Assembly (NCBI RefSeq): GCF_001952075.1
Contig: NZ_LXYU01000001.1
Span: forward strand, 124,001 to 188,000
DNA: 64,000 nucleotides
Source of the DNA: Ditibartonella apis
Lineage (GTDB): Bacteria; Pseudomonadota; Alphaproteobacteria; Rhizobiales; Rhizobiaceae
Direction: 5' to 3'
The notes under the pieces are model-generated. The model worked only from the letters and a program-made list of their open reading frames with translations, had not been told where the DNA came from and made no database searches. Positions 31,257 through 41,278 of this stretch are shown one piece after another. The translations under genes and the position numbers were made by a program. The first letter of the stretch is position 1. The number at the start of each line of letters is the position of its first letter.

Positions 31257-31945
31257 TATAGTGCTCCCAAAAGATAGACGGCGGTGAAGACACCAACCCA
31301 GATAATGTCAAGGAAGTGCCAGAAGATAGAAAGACAGGACAAACGAGTCTTGTTATCTTTATCCAAACCGTGACGGCCAAGATGTGCAAACATCAATGCC
31401 ATCCAGATCAAACCGGTCGTAACGTGAATACCGTGTGTGCCAACCAGCATGAAGAATGACGACCAATAAGCCGACAGAACTTCTTTACCGAATACGCGAA
31501 CACCGGTTTCAGGATCAACTCCAGCATAAGCATTCGGGTCAAAGAAGAAAACGGATTTCAATTCACCGTTTTCCATAACGCCCCAGAGCAGCTTATGGAA
31601 TTCGTTCAACTCCATTCCGATGAATGCAAGTCCCAGAATGAAAGTAATAGCAAGCCAGGTTTTTACCCCGCCGAGATTACCCTTGTGAACTTGCACCATT
31701 GCCATGCCATAGGTGATTGACGAGAACAGCAACAAAGCTGTTTCACAAAGCACATAAGGCAATTCAATGAAGTCTTTGCCTGCAGGGCCGCCGCCGTAAG
31801 CGGAGGCGAACACTGCAAATGTGGCGAACAGAGTTGCAAACAGGATCAGGTCGGAAAGGATATAAACCCAGAACCCGAACACCATTGTCGAACTACCGTC
31901 GTGATGGTTTTCCGCTTGAGCGGTCGTTACTGCTGTAGCGCTCAT
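31256..31945 (-). CDS. cyoC: Cytochrome bo3 ubiquinol oxidase subunit III
   Basis: Subunit III of the bo3 oxidase, 229 residues with five membrane segments. Typical segments are FGFWVYILSDLILFATLFAT and FMLVGTHGIHVTTGLIWM, and FWHFLDIIWVGVFTAVYL at the end. It overlaps cyoB by 4 bases. Confidence 0.96.
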   Translation of the reverse strand: MSATAVTTAQAENHHDGSSTMVFGFWVYILSDLILFATLFATFAVFASAYGGGPAGKDFIELPYVLCETALLLFSSITYGMAMVQVHKGNLGGVKTWLAITFILGLAFIGMELNEFHKLLWGVMENGELKSVFFFDPNAYAGVDPETGVRVFGKEVLSAYWSSFFMLVGTHGIHVTTGLIWMALMFAHLGRHGLDKDNKTRLSCLSIFWHFLDIIWVGVFTAVYLLGAL

Positions 31946-33960
31946 GCTTTTACTCCTTGTGCTTTGAGAACAGCGCTGAATTCGTCTTCAGTCTTCTGTA
32001 CGTCCTCAGCAGAGATGTAATAGCCTGCATGGTTTCCATTAAGCGAATGAAGCAGAATGGTTACAATGAAGCCAACGAACGTAATTACAGCCAGCCACCA
32101 GATGTGCCATACGAGAGAGAAACCGAGCACCAACATCAACATGCCGGAAATAAAGCCTGCAATTGTGTTGGAAGGCATATGGATCTTCTCGAAGCCCGAG
32201 GTTTTACGATGCTCACCACGTTGTTTCATATCCCAATAAGCATCTTCCGCTTGAACGACAGGGACTGTAGCAAAGTTGTAAGCAGGAGGCGGGCAAGAAA
32301 TTGACCATTCCAGAGTACGTGCATCGCCCCACGGATCGTTCTGTGTGATCGGCAATTTGCCTTTATGCTTGATGCCATACCAGATGGCGATCAATACCTG
32401 CAGAACAAAGCACAGGATACCAAGAAGGATGATGAATGCACCTACGGCTGCTGTGATGAACAAAGGCTGCCAGCTTGGTTCGACATAGTGCTGCAAACGA
32501 CGTGTTGCACCCATCAAACCAACTGCGTAGATCGGGAAGAATGCTACGTAGAAGCCGATGAACCAGCACCAGAACGAGGCAATACCCAATGCGCGGTTCG
32601 GCTTGACACCGAAAGCTTTCGGGAACCAGAACGCCAATGCACCAAGGTAAGCGAACACAACACCACCAAGAATTGTGTGGTGGAAGTGGGCAACCAGGAA
32701 CAAGGAGTTGTGGAACTGCCAGTCCGAAGGAACGATCGAGAGCAGAACACCGGTAAGACCGCCACCAACAAAGGTGAACATCATACCCATGCACCACAAC
32801 ATCGGGGGTTCGAAGCGGATGCGCCCCTTATACATTGTGAAGAGCCAGTTAAAGACCTTAACACCGGTCGGGATAGCAATAATCATGGTTGCAGTACCGA
32901 AGAAGGTGTTAACGGCTTCGCCGCCACCCATTGTGAAGAAGTGGTGTCCCCAAACAATGATCGAAAGGATCAAGATAACAAGGACAGCCCAAACCATCGA
33001 GGTGTAACCGAAAAGGCGTTTTGACGAGAATGTCGGAACAATTTCGGAAATGATACCGAATGCAGGAACAACCAGAACGTAAACTTCCGGGTGACCGAAA
33101 ATCCATACGTAGTTGATCCAGACCATCGGGTTACCACCGGCAGTATTGGTGAAGAAGTTCATATCAAGGTAACGATCGCCGGCAAGAAGTGCATAAGCAA
33201 CTGTCAGCGGCGGATAAATGATAAGGATAAGAACGTTCGAAACCAATGCGCACCAGCAGAATACCGGCATTTTCCACATTGTCATTCCCGGAGCGCGACA
33301 CTTGACGATAGTGGCAACAAAGTTGACAGCACCCATCGTCGTCGCGATACCGGATAGCTGCAGCGACCACAAATAGTAGTCGACACCTGTATCCGGGCTA
33401 TTCAACAATTCCGAGAACGGAGGATACATCAACCAGCCGCCGCGGCCGAAGTTACCGATACCGAGCGAAATGTTGATGAGAATTGCACCGGCACATGTAA
33501 TCCAGAAGCCAAGGTTGTTGGCAAATGGAAAGGCCACATCGCGAGCACCAAGTTGTAGCGGCAGAACATAGTTCAAAATACCGAACAATAACGGCGTTGC
33601 CATGAAGAAAATCATGATAGTGCCGTGTGCCGAGAAAATCTGGTCAAAGTGATCAGGCGGTAGATAACCCGCATTCTCTGATCCAAGCGCGAACGCTTGG
33701 TGTGTACGCATCATGATAGCATCTGCAAAGCCACGAACAAGCATGACAATTGCAAGGACGATATACATAATGCCGACGCGCTTGTGATCAACAGATGTGA
33801 TCCAATTGCGCCACAATATTCCCCACCAGCCGAGCAGCGTAATAGCGGCAAGAATAACGACGGCCAATGCAACTACGACAAGGCAGGTGTAAAGGACGAT
33901 CGGTTCGGTCGTTAGCGCGTGAAACGCTCCGGCTACAGGGTCTGTAAGTCTTCCAAACAT
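31942..33960 (-). CDS. cyoB: Cytochrome bo3 ubiquinol oxidase subunit I
   Basis: Catalytic haem-copper subunit; oxidises ubiquinol, reduces O2 to water and pumps protons. The 672-residue protein has about 15 membrane segments. Conserved ligands are visible: the haem His in SAHGTIMIFFMATP, the Cu-B/Tyr motif GHPEVYVLVVPAFG, the paired His in WGHHFFTMG and the late His in VAHFHHTILGG. It follows cyoA by 79 bases. Confidence 0.98.
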   Translation of the reverse strand: MFGRLTDPVAGAFHALTTEPIVLYTCLVVVALAVVILAAITLLGWWGILWRNWITSVDHKRVGIMYIVLAIVMLVRGFADAIMMRTHQAFALGSENAGYLPPDHFDQIFSAHGTIMIFFMATPLLFGILNYVLPLQLGARDVAFPFANNLGFWITCAGAILINISLGIGNFGRGGWLMYPPFSELLNSPDTGVDYYLWSLQLSGIATTMGAVNFVATIVKCRAPGMTMWKMPVFCWCALVSNVLILIIYPPLTVAYALLAGDRYLDMNFFTNTAGGNPMVWINYVWIFGHPEVYVLVVPAFGIISEIVPTFSSKRLFGYTSMVWAVLVILILSIIVWGHHFFTMGGGEAVNTFFGTATMIIAIPTGVKVFNWLFTMYKGRIRFEPPMLWCMGMMFTFVGGGLTGVLLSIVPSDWQFHNSLFLVAHFHHTILGGVVFAYLGALAFWFPKAFGVKPNRALGIASFWCWFIGFYVAFFPIYAVGLMGATRRLQHYVEPSWQPLFITAAVGAFIILLGILCFVLQVLIAIWYGIKHKGKLPITQNDPWGDARTLEWSISCPPPAYNFATVPVVQAEDAYWDMKQRGEHRKTSGFEKIHMPSNTIAGFISGMLMLVLGFSLVWHIWWLAVITFVGFIVTILLHSLNGNHAGYYISAEDVQKTEDEFSAVLKAQGVKA

Positions 33961-34039
33961 TTTTCAACCCATATTAAATGAATTTCGGTTTGGAGGGGAC
34001 ATTGCCTTTATAAGGCTGAAAGCCCCTTCCTTGATGATT

Positions 34040-35020
34040 TTATTTCTTCTGAACCACACCGGGATCAAAGACGGAGCAAAGCTCACCCCACAAAGATTTC
34101 GCTGCAGCCAATTTCATCTGATCTTCGTTGCAAGTGGTGCCTTCATCAACGCAACGGTTTACGATGCGATAATATAGACCTTTTTCAACTTGCGAGAAAT
34201 AGCGAATCTCTGCGTCTTTTTGCTTGCCTGCAACATCACCCATTTTCGGGGAATATGAAAGCTGACGGTAGCCGGCGCGATCGAGCGTTTCTTTGCTTTC
34301 ACGAGCTTTGGCAATCCAGTTGTCAAAATCAGCCTGGGCTACAGAATTCCACTTGAAGTGCATTTCAGAGAAGCCATCGCCACTATAATTAGCGGAAGAT
34401 CCTTTGAATACGCCCTTGCGATCAGCAATAAGATGCAACTTCGCATTCATTTGCGGCATTGCATACAAAACTGTTCCAAGACGTGGAACCCAGAAAGCGT
34501 TAACCGAATTTTCCGAAGTCAACTGCAACAGAACCTGACGGTTTTCCGGTGCATAGATTTCGTTAATCGAAGCAACGCCATATTGCGGATAGATAAACAA
34601 CCATTTCCAGTCGAGTGCTACAGCATCGATCTGGAGCGGTTCCTGTGTTCCCGCAACAGCTTTATCAAGCGGCTTTGAAGGTTCGAGCTTGAATGTAAAA
34701 TAAGCTGTCAAACTTCCCAAAATGATAATGACAAGAATCGGAATACCCCACATGAAGGTTTCCACTTTATTGGAGTGCCCCCAATCCGGCAGATATTCTG
34801 CTTGGGTATTGGTAGCACGGTATTTAATTGCGAAAGCGACAACAGCGATCATCACAGGAACGACAATACACGCCATTACGATAACGCACGTAGTAATCAA
34901 AATTAGCTCATGGCGCGCCACATAGCCCGCCGGGTCTAGAACATCGAATTCACAACCCGACAAGAGCAAAGCGGATGTTAAAACGCCCAGCAGCCCTGTT
35001 AGTTTACCAAAGTTCTTCAT
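34040..35020 (-). CDS. cyoA: Cytochrome bo3 ubiquinol oxidase subunit II
   Basis: Subunit II of the bo3 oxidase, a lipoprotein with two membrane segments and a periplasmic cupredoxin-like domain. The 326-residue protein has a lipoprotein signal (LLLSGC, Cys23) and ALDWKWLFIYPQYGVASINE. It lacks the Cu-A ligands, as expected for a quinol oxidase. ATG at 35020 is chosen over the frame opening at 35044 because it gives a proper signal peptide and has AGG-rich sequence before it. First gene of cyoABCD. Confidence 0.96.
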   Translation of the reverse strand: MKNFGKLTGLLGVLTSALLLSGCEFDVLDPAGYVARHELILITTCVIVMACIVVPVMIAVVAFAIKYRATNTQAEYLPDWGHSNKVETFMWGIPILVIIILGSLTAYFTFKLEPSKPLDKAVAGTQEPLQIDAVALDWKWLFIYPQYGVASINEIYAPENRQVLLQLTSENSVNAFWVPRLGTVLYAMPQMNAKLHLIADRKGVFKGSSANYSGDGFSEMHFKWNSVAQADFDNWIAKARESKETLDRAGYRQLSYSPKMGDVAGKQKDAEIRYFSQVEKGLYYRIVNRCVDEGTTCNEDQMKLAAAKSLWGELCSVFDPGVVQKK

Positions 35021-35290
35021 TCCTACCTGCCTCTTTATATGCATTGCATATTATTGCACGAGGGTATTTCTATTAATTCGTCACGGAAAAGCAGGGTTTT
35101 CCACTTCTCCGACATTCCCCGTCAGGCAGAATAATTGTCCCAAAAAGACATAGAAGCCCGACTTGGACTGACGTTGCCACAAGTACAATTGTGGCATCAT
35201 CTAGGCACGTCTTACTCTTTGGGTGAAAATTCGCAAGGGTTTTGTCCCCCCCTGCGTCAATATTGCGCGGTTTTTGAGACAATTTTCGAT

Positions 35291-35734
35291 TCACAAATCG
35301 TGTTTTACGATATATTCCACTGCAAATTGGTAACCGGCACTTCCACAGCCTGCAATGACAGCGTCGGCCCGTTCCGACACAAACGAGTGGTGACGATAGG
35401 CTTCTCTTTTGTGGATGTTCGATAAATGAACCTCGACAACCGGCCCCTCAAACATTTTCAATGCATCGAGAATCGCAATCGAGGTATGGCTATAGGCAGC
35501 CGGATTAATGATAATGGCAGTACTTTTCCCTATGGCATCCTGAATGAAACTTACCAATTCCCCTTCAAGGTTGCTTTGCAGAAAATCGATATCGAATCCG
35601 TGCGCATGGGCGCATTTCCGGGTAAGTGCCTCGATATCTTTCAAAGTTTCATGACCGTAGATCTCCGGCTCGCGTTTGCCTAAAAAATTGAGATTTGGTC
35701 CGTTCAAAACAGTAATCTTTTTTGCCATATCCAT
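35291..35734 (-). CDS. aroQ: 3-dehydroquinate dehydratase, type II
   Basis: AroQ dehydrates 3-dehydroquinate to 3-dehydroshikimate in aromatic amino-acid synthesis. The 147-residue length is normal. Visible motifs: LNGPNLNFLGKREPEIYG (catalytic Arg/Tyr region), INPAAYSHTSIAI and HLSNIHKREAYRHHSF (catalytic His). GGAGAGG lies five bases before ATG 35734; a second ATG follows two codons later. Confidence 0.95.
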   Translation of the reverse strand: MDMAKKITVLNGPNLNFLGKREPEIYGHETLKDIEALTRKCAHAHGFDIDFLQSNLEGELVSFIQDAIGKSTAIIINPAAYSHTSIAILDALKMFEGPVVEVHLSNIHKREAYRHHSFVSERADAVIAGCGSAGYQFAVEYIVKHDL

Positions 35735-35795
35735 ATTTTCCTCTCCAGCTCAACAAGCTCACTTCAGATCATAGAACATCGTCGTCCAATATTTA

Positions 35796-37079
35796 TTAAT
35801 TGTTCACAACACTTCCGTTTGATAATTCAAAAAATTGAGCCCTATCTTTCAAATCGGCAAAAAGTTGTTGGTCGGTTCCCGTCATAAAAGTTTGTCCACC
35901 GAGCCTTTCAAGACTATCAAACAAAACTTTGCGCCGCCCCAGATCAAGATGGGCTGCCATTTCGTCCAACAGAAGAATCGGTGTCATGCCCGATATAGCC
36001 GAAGTCAATTGCGCATGGGAAAGAACAAGGCCCGTCAAAAGTGCTTTTTGTTCGCCGGTTGAACAAAGGCCGGCAGGCATATTTTTCTTGGCGTAATAGA
36101 CCAGCATATCGCTTCTATGGGGCCCTTCGAGAGTGCGTCCGGCAACACGATCCGACTCACGTTTATCATGGAGACTCTGTCTATACTCCTCTTCGACATC
36201 AACTGCCGATTTGCGCGCTAATGCCTTTTCGATTGTTCCCTCTATGTCGAGGACGGGACTGGGGAAAGTCTCTTCACTGTCAAAATTTTCAATATCGGAA
36301 ATAAGCCGCACAACGTCCATACGGGCAGCGGCAATAGCAATGGCGAGCTCCGCCATCTGGACTTCCAATGCATTGAACCAGCCTTCGTCACGACTGCCAT
36401 CAGTCAAAAGACGATTTCGCGCACGCATTGCTTTTTCAAAATCCGACACACGACGGGCATGTGCGGGGTCAATTGCCAGAACCATACGATCGAGAAACCG
36501 TCTGCGATCGGCTGCCGGCCCTGTAAACAGCCCATCCATAGATGGAACAAGCCAACTGATGCGGCAATAATCGGTGAGCCGGTCAGACGCTACACTTTCT
36601 CCGTTTATCCGTATTTTTCGTCCAGTCGAGGCAATATCACTAGCTGTCCCGATGCTGGCATCTCCATAAAGAGCAGAGTGTAATTGGGCAAAAACGACAA
36701 ACCCGCTGTCTTCTACCTCATTGATTGGTGAATTCAGACCGGCTATTGCAGTTTCGGAGTCGACGGTTTCTTGTTTGCCGGATTTTTCAAAGGTTTCGAG
36801 AGACTCATCTTCCCTTTGATTGACAGCATTTCCGTAGGCAGAACCCAATACGGGATTTGAACGAATGACATTATCATAGGCCGCACGGCGTAACCCCCGC
36901 CCGGGAGAAAGAAACGACAACGCTTCAAGCAGATTGGTTTTGCCTGCTCCGTTATGACCGGTAAAAACAACAAGCCCGTCGGAAAAGTCGGCAGAAAAGC
37001 TTCGATAGTTACGATAATTGGTCAGTCTCAGTTGCCGGACAGAAACTTTTGCAGCCCGCCCGCCAGTTTTTTCCACCAT
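35796..37079 (-). CDS. recF: DNA replication/repair protein RecF, with an internal insert
   Basis: RecF is an SMC-like ATPase that loads RecA at gaps through RecOR. Walker A GHNGAGKTN is at residues 41-49, the ABC signature is CSTGEQKALLTGL and Walker B is ILLLDEMAAHLD. The product has 427 residues against about 360-390 usually. The excess is an acidic, polar insert at about residues 75-124 (positions 36708-36857), between the conserved LRRAAYDNVI and FVVFAQLHSALYG. The frame opens at a GTG at 37094, but ATG at 37079, 7 bases after dnaN, is likelier. Confidence 0.93.
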   Translation of the reverse strand: MVEKTGGRAAKVSVRQLRLTNYRNYRSFSADFSDGLVVFTGHNGAGKTNLLEALSFLSPGRGLRRAAYDNVIRSNPVLGSAYGNAVNQREDESLETFEKSGKQETVDSETAIAGLNSPINEVEDSGFVVFAQLHSALYGDASIGTASDIASTGRKIRINGESVASDRLTDYCRISWLVPSMDGLFTGPAADRRRFLDRMVLAIDPAHARRVSDFEKAMRARNRLLTDGSRDEGWFNALEVQMAELAIAIAAARMDVVRLISDIENFDSEETFPSPVLDIEGTIEKALARKSAVDVEEEYRQSLHDKRESDRVAGRTLEGPHRSDMLVYYAKKNMPAGLCSTGEQKALLTGLVLSHAQLTSAISGMTPILLLDEMAAHLDLGRRKVLFDSLERLGGQTFMTGTDQQLFADLKDRAQFFELSNGSVVNN

Positions 37080-37086
37080 TCGTTTT

Positions 37087-38205
37087 CTATACACGCATTG
37101 GCATCAACACATAAAGTGCGTCTGCATCATCACTATCACGAATAAGAGTCGGCGCCCCCGCATCGGCAAGCATGAAGATCGCATTTTCACCATTAAGTTG
37201 AGCCATGATATCAAGAAGATACTTGGAATTAAAACCGATTTCCAACGGCTCTCCCTCATAATCGGCAACGATTTGATCCTCGGCGCTACCTGAATCCGGA
37301 TTGTTGACCGTAAGCGTCAATTGACCATTTTCGATTGTCAATTTGACGGCTCTCCCACGATCACTGGAAATAGTCGAAACGCGATCGACAGCGGCGGCAA
37401 AACTTTGCCGGTTGATGGTCAATTTCTTGTCATTGGCCAATGGTATAACACGCTGATAATCGGGAAATGTACCGTCGATCAATTTCGAGGTCAGCACGAC
37501 AGAAGCAATACTGAAACGTATTTTCGTTTCCGAAACCTCGATTTTGATTTCACTTTCCGCTTCTTCGCCCAGCAATTTTTGCAACTCGCCGACGGCCTTG
37601 CGCGGAATAATAATACCCGGCATACCTTCCGACCCCGAAGGCGCATCTGTTTCAGCTTCTGCCAAACGGTGCCCATCTGTGGCTACAGTGCGTATTTTCA
37701 AGCCTTTGTTATCAATAACATGAAAATAGATGCCGTTGAGGTAATAGCGCGTTTCTTCCGTCGAAATAGCAAATTGTGTGCAATCAATGAGTCGTTTCAG
37801 GGCTGACGCCGACAATGTGAAACTATGACTGAAATCACCGGCATTAAGCTCTGGAAAATCTTCCTTGGGCAAACATTGCAAACGGAAATTCGAGCGACCC
37901 GAAACAACCTGCATAGCGTTGCCATCATCGGAAACCGAAAGCATAATCTCGCCACCTTCGGGAAGTTTTCGAACAATCTCGTAAAGAAGATGGGCAGGAA
38001 CAGTCGTCGATCCACTCTGTTCGATATTTGCCGTGGTTGTTTCTGTAACTTCCAGATCAAGGTCGGTAGCCTGCAATTCGACACCGGCATTGACCGTATT
38101 GATCAGGACGTTGGAGAGAATAGGAATCGTATTGCGCCGTTCGACGACGCGATGGACACGACCGAGAGACTTTAACAGATTGCTACGATCGACTGTGATG
38201 CGCAT
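37087..38205 (-). CDS. dnaN: DNA polymerase III beta sliding clamp
   Basis: DnaN is the ring-shaped processivity clamp. The 372-residue protein has three clamp repeats, starts with MRITVDRSNLLKSLGRVHRV and ends in the typical MPMRV. The longest frame begins at a GTG three codons earlier; ATG 38205 with AAGAGAG at good spacing is preferred. Order dnaA-dnaN-recF is the ancestral one. Confidence 0.97.
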   Translation of the reverse strand: MRITVDRSNLLKSLGRVHRVVERRNTIPILSNVLINTVNAGVELQATDLDLEVTETTTANIEQSGSTTVPAHLLYEIVRKLPEGGEIMLSVSDDGNAMQVVSGRSNFRLQCLPKEDFPELNAGDFSHSFTLSASALKRLIDCTQFAISTEETRYYLNGIYFHVIDNKGLKIRTVATDGHRLAEAETDAPSGSEGMPGIIIPRKAVGELQKLLGEEAESEIKIEVSETKIRFSIASVVLTSKLIDGTFPDYQRVIPLANDKKLTINRQSFAAAVDRVSTISSDRGRAVKLTIENGQLTLTVNNPDSGSAEDQIVADYEGEPLEIGFNSKYLLDIMAQLNGENAIFMLADAGAPTLIRDSDDADALYVLMPMRV

Positions 38206-38403
38206 ATTGGACACTCTCTTAACTTATTCTGCCAACCAGAGAATTTCTTGTTGTCTAACTTTGTACGGAATGATTCCTTCAAAACAAAGAATCACCTACT
38301 AAGAAAAACAAATAAGAACCAGAATGGCAATATTCTTGCCTAAAATGCAAGTTTATTGCCCTTATATCACTTTTGTGGCCCGCGAGACTCAGGAAAAACA
38401 CAA

Positions 38404-39864
38404 TCAGGCTGACTGTTCATCAATCAGACGCTTGAGCAATTCCAATTCTTTTGCCAATTGCTGATCGGCACCAACCATATCTTCAATCTTGCGCACGGCG
38501 TGAAGAACAGTGGTGTGATCGCGTCCGCCAAAGCGACGCCCGATTTCCGGCAACGACCGTGGTGTCATCATCTTTGCAAGATACATGGCAACCTGCCGTG
38601 GTTTGACAATTGTACGGGTTCTCCGATTCGACAACAGATCCTGCTTGGAAACATTGTAATGGCGTGCAACGACCCGCTGGATTTCCTCAATGCGGATTCG
38701 CTTCGGCTCGCCCGAGCGAGTGAGATGATCAAGCAATTCATCAATACGATTCAACGACAAGTCGGGCTCGAATGACTGGCGGAACAGGAGCTGGTTGAAT
38801 GCACCTTCGAGATCGCGTCCGGAACCGGAAACGATTCTTGCAATATGAGCCAGAACTTCATCAGGAATGGAAATCGAGGGATCATCATGCTGGGCGGTTT
38901 TCAAGCGCTTACGCAACATTTCAAGACGCATATCGAAATCGGGAGACTCAATTTCCAACGAAACCCCGCCTTGTAAACGTGAACGGACACGTACATCAAG
39001 CGACTCGAGCTCGGCAGGGGCGCGATCGGCAGCAACAACAACCTGTTTTGCACTATCAAGCAGCATGTTGAGCAGATGGCAAAATTCATGCTGGATCGAC
39101 TTGCCCTGCAAAAACTGCATATCGTCAATAATAAGCAAATCAATGTCACGCAATTGCTCTTTGAATGATAATGCATTGTTGTCGCGAATGGCCGTTGCAA
39201 AACGCCACATAAAATATTCAGCCGTCAGATAAATCACCCGAACCGGTGTGGGGCGTTGCAAAGCAGCAGCCGCAATAGCCTGTAAAAGATGGGTTTTTCC
39301 CAAACCGACAGCGGCATGAATAAACAAAGGATTAAAACGCAAAGCGCTTTTATGGCTTTCCGCAATGGAACGGGCGGCGGCAAGAGCAACGCGATTGGAT
39401 GGACCTTCTACAAATGTGTCGAACGTATAACGCGAGTCGAGCGGTGAACCGAAAACACTTTGCTGCGCCTCGCCCGAAAAACGTTCGGGCCGGTTATGCA
39501 TAGAAGAAGCTGTTGTATTTTCTTGTTGGACATGAACATGGGCATCTTCGTCTTTATGCGTAACGGTGTGTTTTACCACCCGATTCATACCGCGCACGAC
39601 AATATCGACTCGCAATAGTGTTGGACATTCCTGACGCCAGAGTTCGGTAAGGATAGTGGCATAATGATTGGTAATCCATGAGCGCAAAAACGCCGTAGGC
39701 ACCGATAAACGAACTTGACTGCGACTGAATTCGTCAAGCTGCAAACGCCCGAACCAGCTAGAATATGCCTCGTTACCGACGTGAACTTTGAGCTGCGCCA
39801 TAACACGTGCAAAAAGTTCATCCCCTTCGTCTTGTGCTACCAGATGATGAAGACTTTCTTTCAT
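38404..39864 (-). CDS. dnaA: Chromosomal replication initiator DnaA
   Basis: DnaA binds 9-bp boxes at the origin and opens the duplex. Domain I (about 15-85; [13 protein letters not shown]), a variable linker, the AAA+ domain with Walker [14 protein letters not shown] and Walker [13 protein letters not shown], and domain IV with the box-binding signature [16 protein letters not shown] are all present. Several starts are in frame (39939, 39915, 39903, 39864). ATG 39864 has AGGTG eight bases upstream and gives 486 residues, so I choose it, with moderate certainty. Confidence 0.95.
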   Translation of the reverse strand: MKESLHHLVAQDEGDELFARVMAQLKVHVGNEAYSSWFGRLQLDEFSRSQVRLSVPTAFLRSWITNHYATILTELWRQECPTLLRVDIVVRGMNRVVKHTVTHKDEDAHVHVQQENTTASSMHNRPERFSGEAQQSVFGSPLDSRYTFDTFVEGPSNRVALAAARSIAESHKSALRFNPLFIHAAVGLGKTHLLQAIAAAALQRPTPVRVIYLTAEYFMWRFATAIRDNNALSFKEQLRDIDLLIIDDMQFLQGKSIQHEFCHLLNMLLDSAKQVVVAADRAPAELESLDVRVRSRLQGGVSLEIESPDFDMRLEMLRKRLKTAQHDDPSISIPDEVLAHIARIVSGSGRDLEGAFNQLLFRQSFEPDLSLNRIDELLDHLTRSGEPKRIRIEEIQRVVARHYNVSKQDLLSNRRTRTIVKPRQVAMYLAKMMTPRSLPEIGRRFGGRDHTTVLHAVRKIEDMVGADQQLAKELELLKRLIDEQSA

Positions 39865-39939
39865 CCCTGTTTCACCTGACACTATCCCGTTCAAATTTGA
39901 CATTTTACGCAACATTCTCTCTGACGACAACCGAAGCAA

Positions 39940-40731
39940 GACTGGTCATAACCATTACCCTCACATCCGCCAACGGTTCTCGCCTTTAACACCAAAATTA
40001 AAGCAATTCGTACAAAACAGATTTCCGCGTAAACTCAGTTTCGTTAAACCGGTACACATCCGTTTTATCCTACAAATTCGAATAAACCCCTACAAAACTG
40101 CCATTCTCACGATCAGACAACCGGCATGTGTTCCAAACGTATTATCCACTACGCGTTCGATATACCGGTAACCCTGTCCCGACGATAACTCATCAGACAT
40201 TTCACAGGCCAAGCACAAATGACATTTTGTCTTTCAAGCAATTGCAAGGTTGCTTTTATTGCGCCCCCCTTGCCCGGACAAAAATCAAAATGGCTTTACC
40301 CTTTCAACTGCACCAACGAACCTTTGACCCTACTTGGCCGAAGACTCATGAAACATGTGGAAAAGCTATCATTTCCGAAGATGACCATACAAAAACGCTT
40401 CCCATAAATGCAAGGGGTGAATGGAAGCCGAAAATGGCTTTAACAGCCGACTCTTCCAATCCGTAAGCCGGATAGAAAAGCGTAATTGCTTTGATTCAAT
40501 AAGCTTTTTTCAATTATCTACACCGACTTTTGTCCGCCGATTTTTTTTAAAAAAATTTTTAAAAAAAATACTTGACAAAAACCGAACGTAACAGGCTTTC
40601 CTGAAGCTTGTGGATAATAAGTCTAATTATTTGTTTTTAAACGATTTTTATACCATTTTTTGAAACAGTATTTCATTCTAAAAATATTAATTTTTACGGT
40701 TAATTTTTCTCTTCTTGACATAGATCAAAAC
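39940..40731. other. dnaA upstream region with DnaA-box-like sites
   Basis: About 0.8 kb without a credible gene between rpsT and dnaA. It holds DnaA-box-like 9-mers: TTATCCACT (40142-40150), TTTTCCACA on the minus strand (40356-40364), TTATCTACA (40514-40522, one mismatch) and a perfect TTATCCACA on the minus strand (40609-40617). A run of A and T only spans 40540-40570. This could be an origin-like region or an autoregulated dnaA promoter. In Rhizobiales the chromosomal origin is usually assigned near hemE, so promoter control is the safer reading. Confidence 0.4.
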
Positions 40732-40763
40732 ATAAAAAAACCGGTACCAAAAGATACCGGTTG
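40732..40763 (-). terminator. Terminator of rpsT
   Basis: On the minus strand AACCGGTATC, a short loop, GGTACCGGTT and seven T's, 55 bases after the rpsT stop. Confidence 0.88.
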
Positions 40764-40817
40764 GAATCACTATTTATGAATAAAAACACACACTCGAGCG
40801 AGCGGTTTTTTAAAATG

Positions 40818-41084
40818 TCAGGCCGAGATAGCTTTCAATTTCTTAGCCAAACGAGAAACTTTGCGCGACGCTGCATTTTTATGCAGAACACCTTTTGTGA
40901 CAGCACGCATCAATTCGGGCTCGACAGCTTTGAAAGCAACTTCAGCTGCGGCTTTATTACCGCCGGCAACAGCATCATCAAACTTGCGTACGAATGTACG
41001 AATACGTGTACGACGTGATTTGTTAACTTCTGTGCGCGTTGCAATCTTACGCACTGCTTTTCTGGACGAAGGTGTATTCGCCAT
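40818..41084 (-). CDS. rpsT: 30S ribosomal protein S20
   Basis: S20 binds 16S rRNA at the base of the 30S body. The 88-residue product is basic and helical ([35 protein letters not shown]). AGAGAGAG lies before the ATG. Its position upstream of dnaA is typical for Rhizobiales. Confidence 0.97.
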   Translation of the reverse strand: MANTPSSRKAVRKIATRTEVNKSRRTRIRTFVRKFDDAVAGGNKAAAEVAFKAVEPELMRAVTKGVLHKNAASRKVSRLAKKLKAISA

Positions 41085-41225
41085 AAGTCTATCTCTCTCT
41101 TCTTATTGAACGGCCATAAAAGCCTAGAAACACAAACTGCGGCCAAGAGCCGCTTAATCTTGGTGGGCTTATAGCTTAATTCAGCCGCTCGCGTCAATGA
41201 GATTCTCTCAAATTGTCATTTAAAA

Positions 41226-41257
41226 ATAAACGGGGTGCGATTTCCCACCCCGTTTAT
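41226..41257 (-). terminator. Terminator of acnA
   Basis: Perfect 12-bp stem ATAAACGGGGTG / CACCCCGTTTAT with an 8-base loop and a TTTTTA tail on the minus strand, about 20 bases after acnA. Confidence 0.88.
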
Positions 41258-41278
41258 CAATTTTTTTAAAGCTGCCAA

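Noticed and set aside
39984..40002. TTAA-N8-TTAA near the dnaA start
   Set aside because: The spacing is 8, not the 7 required for a CtrA site.
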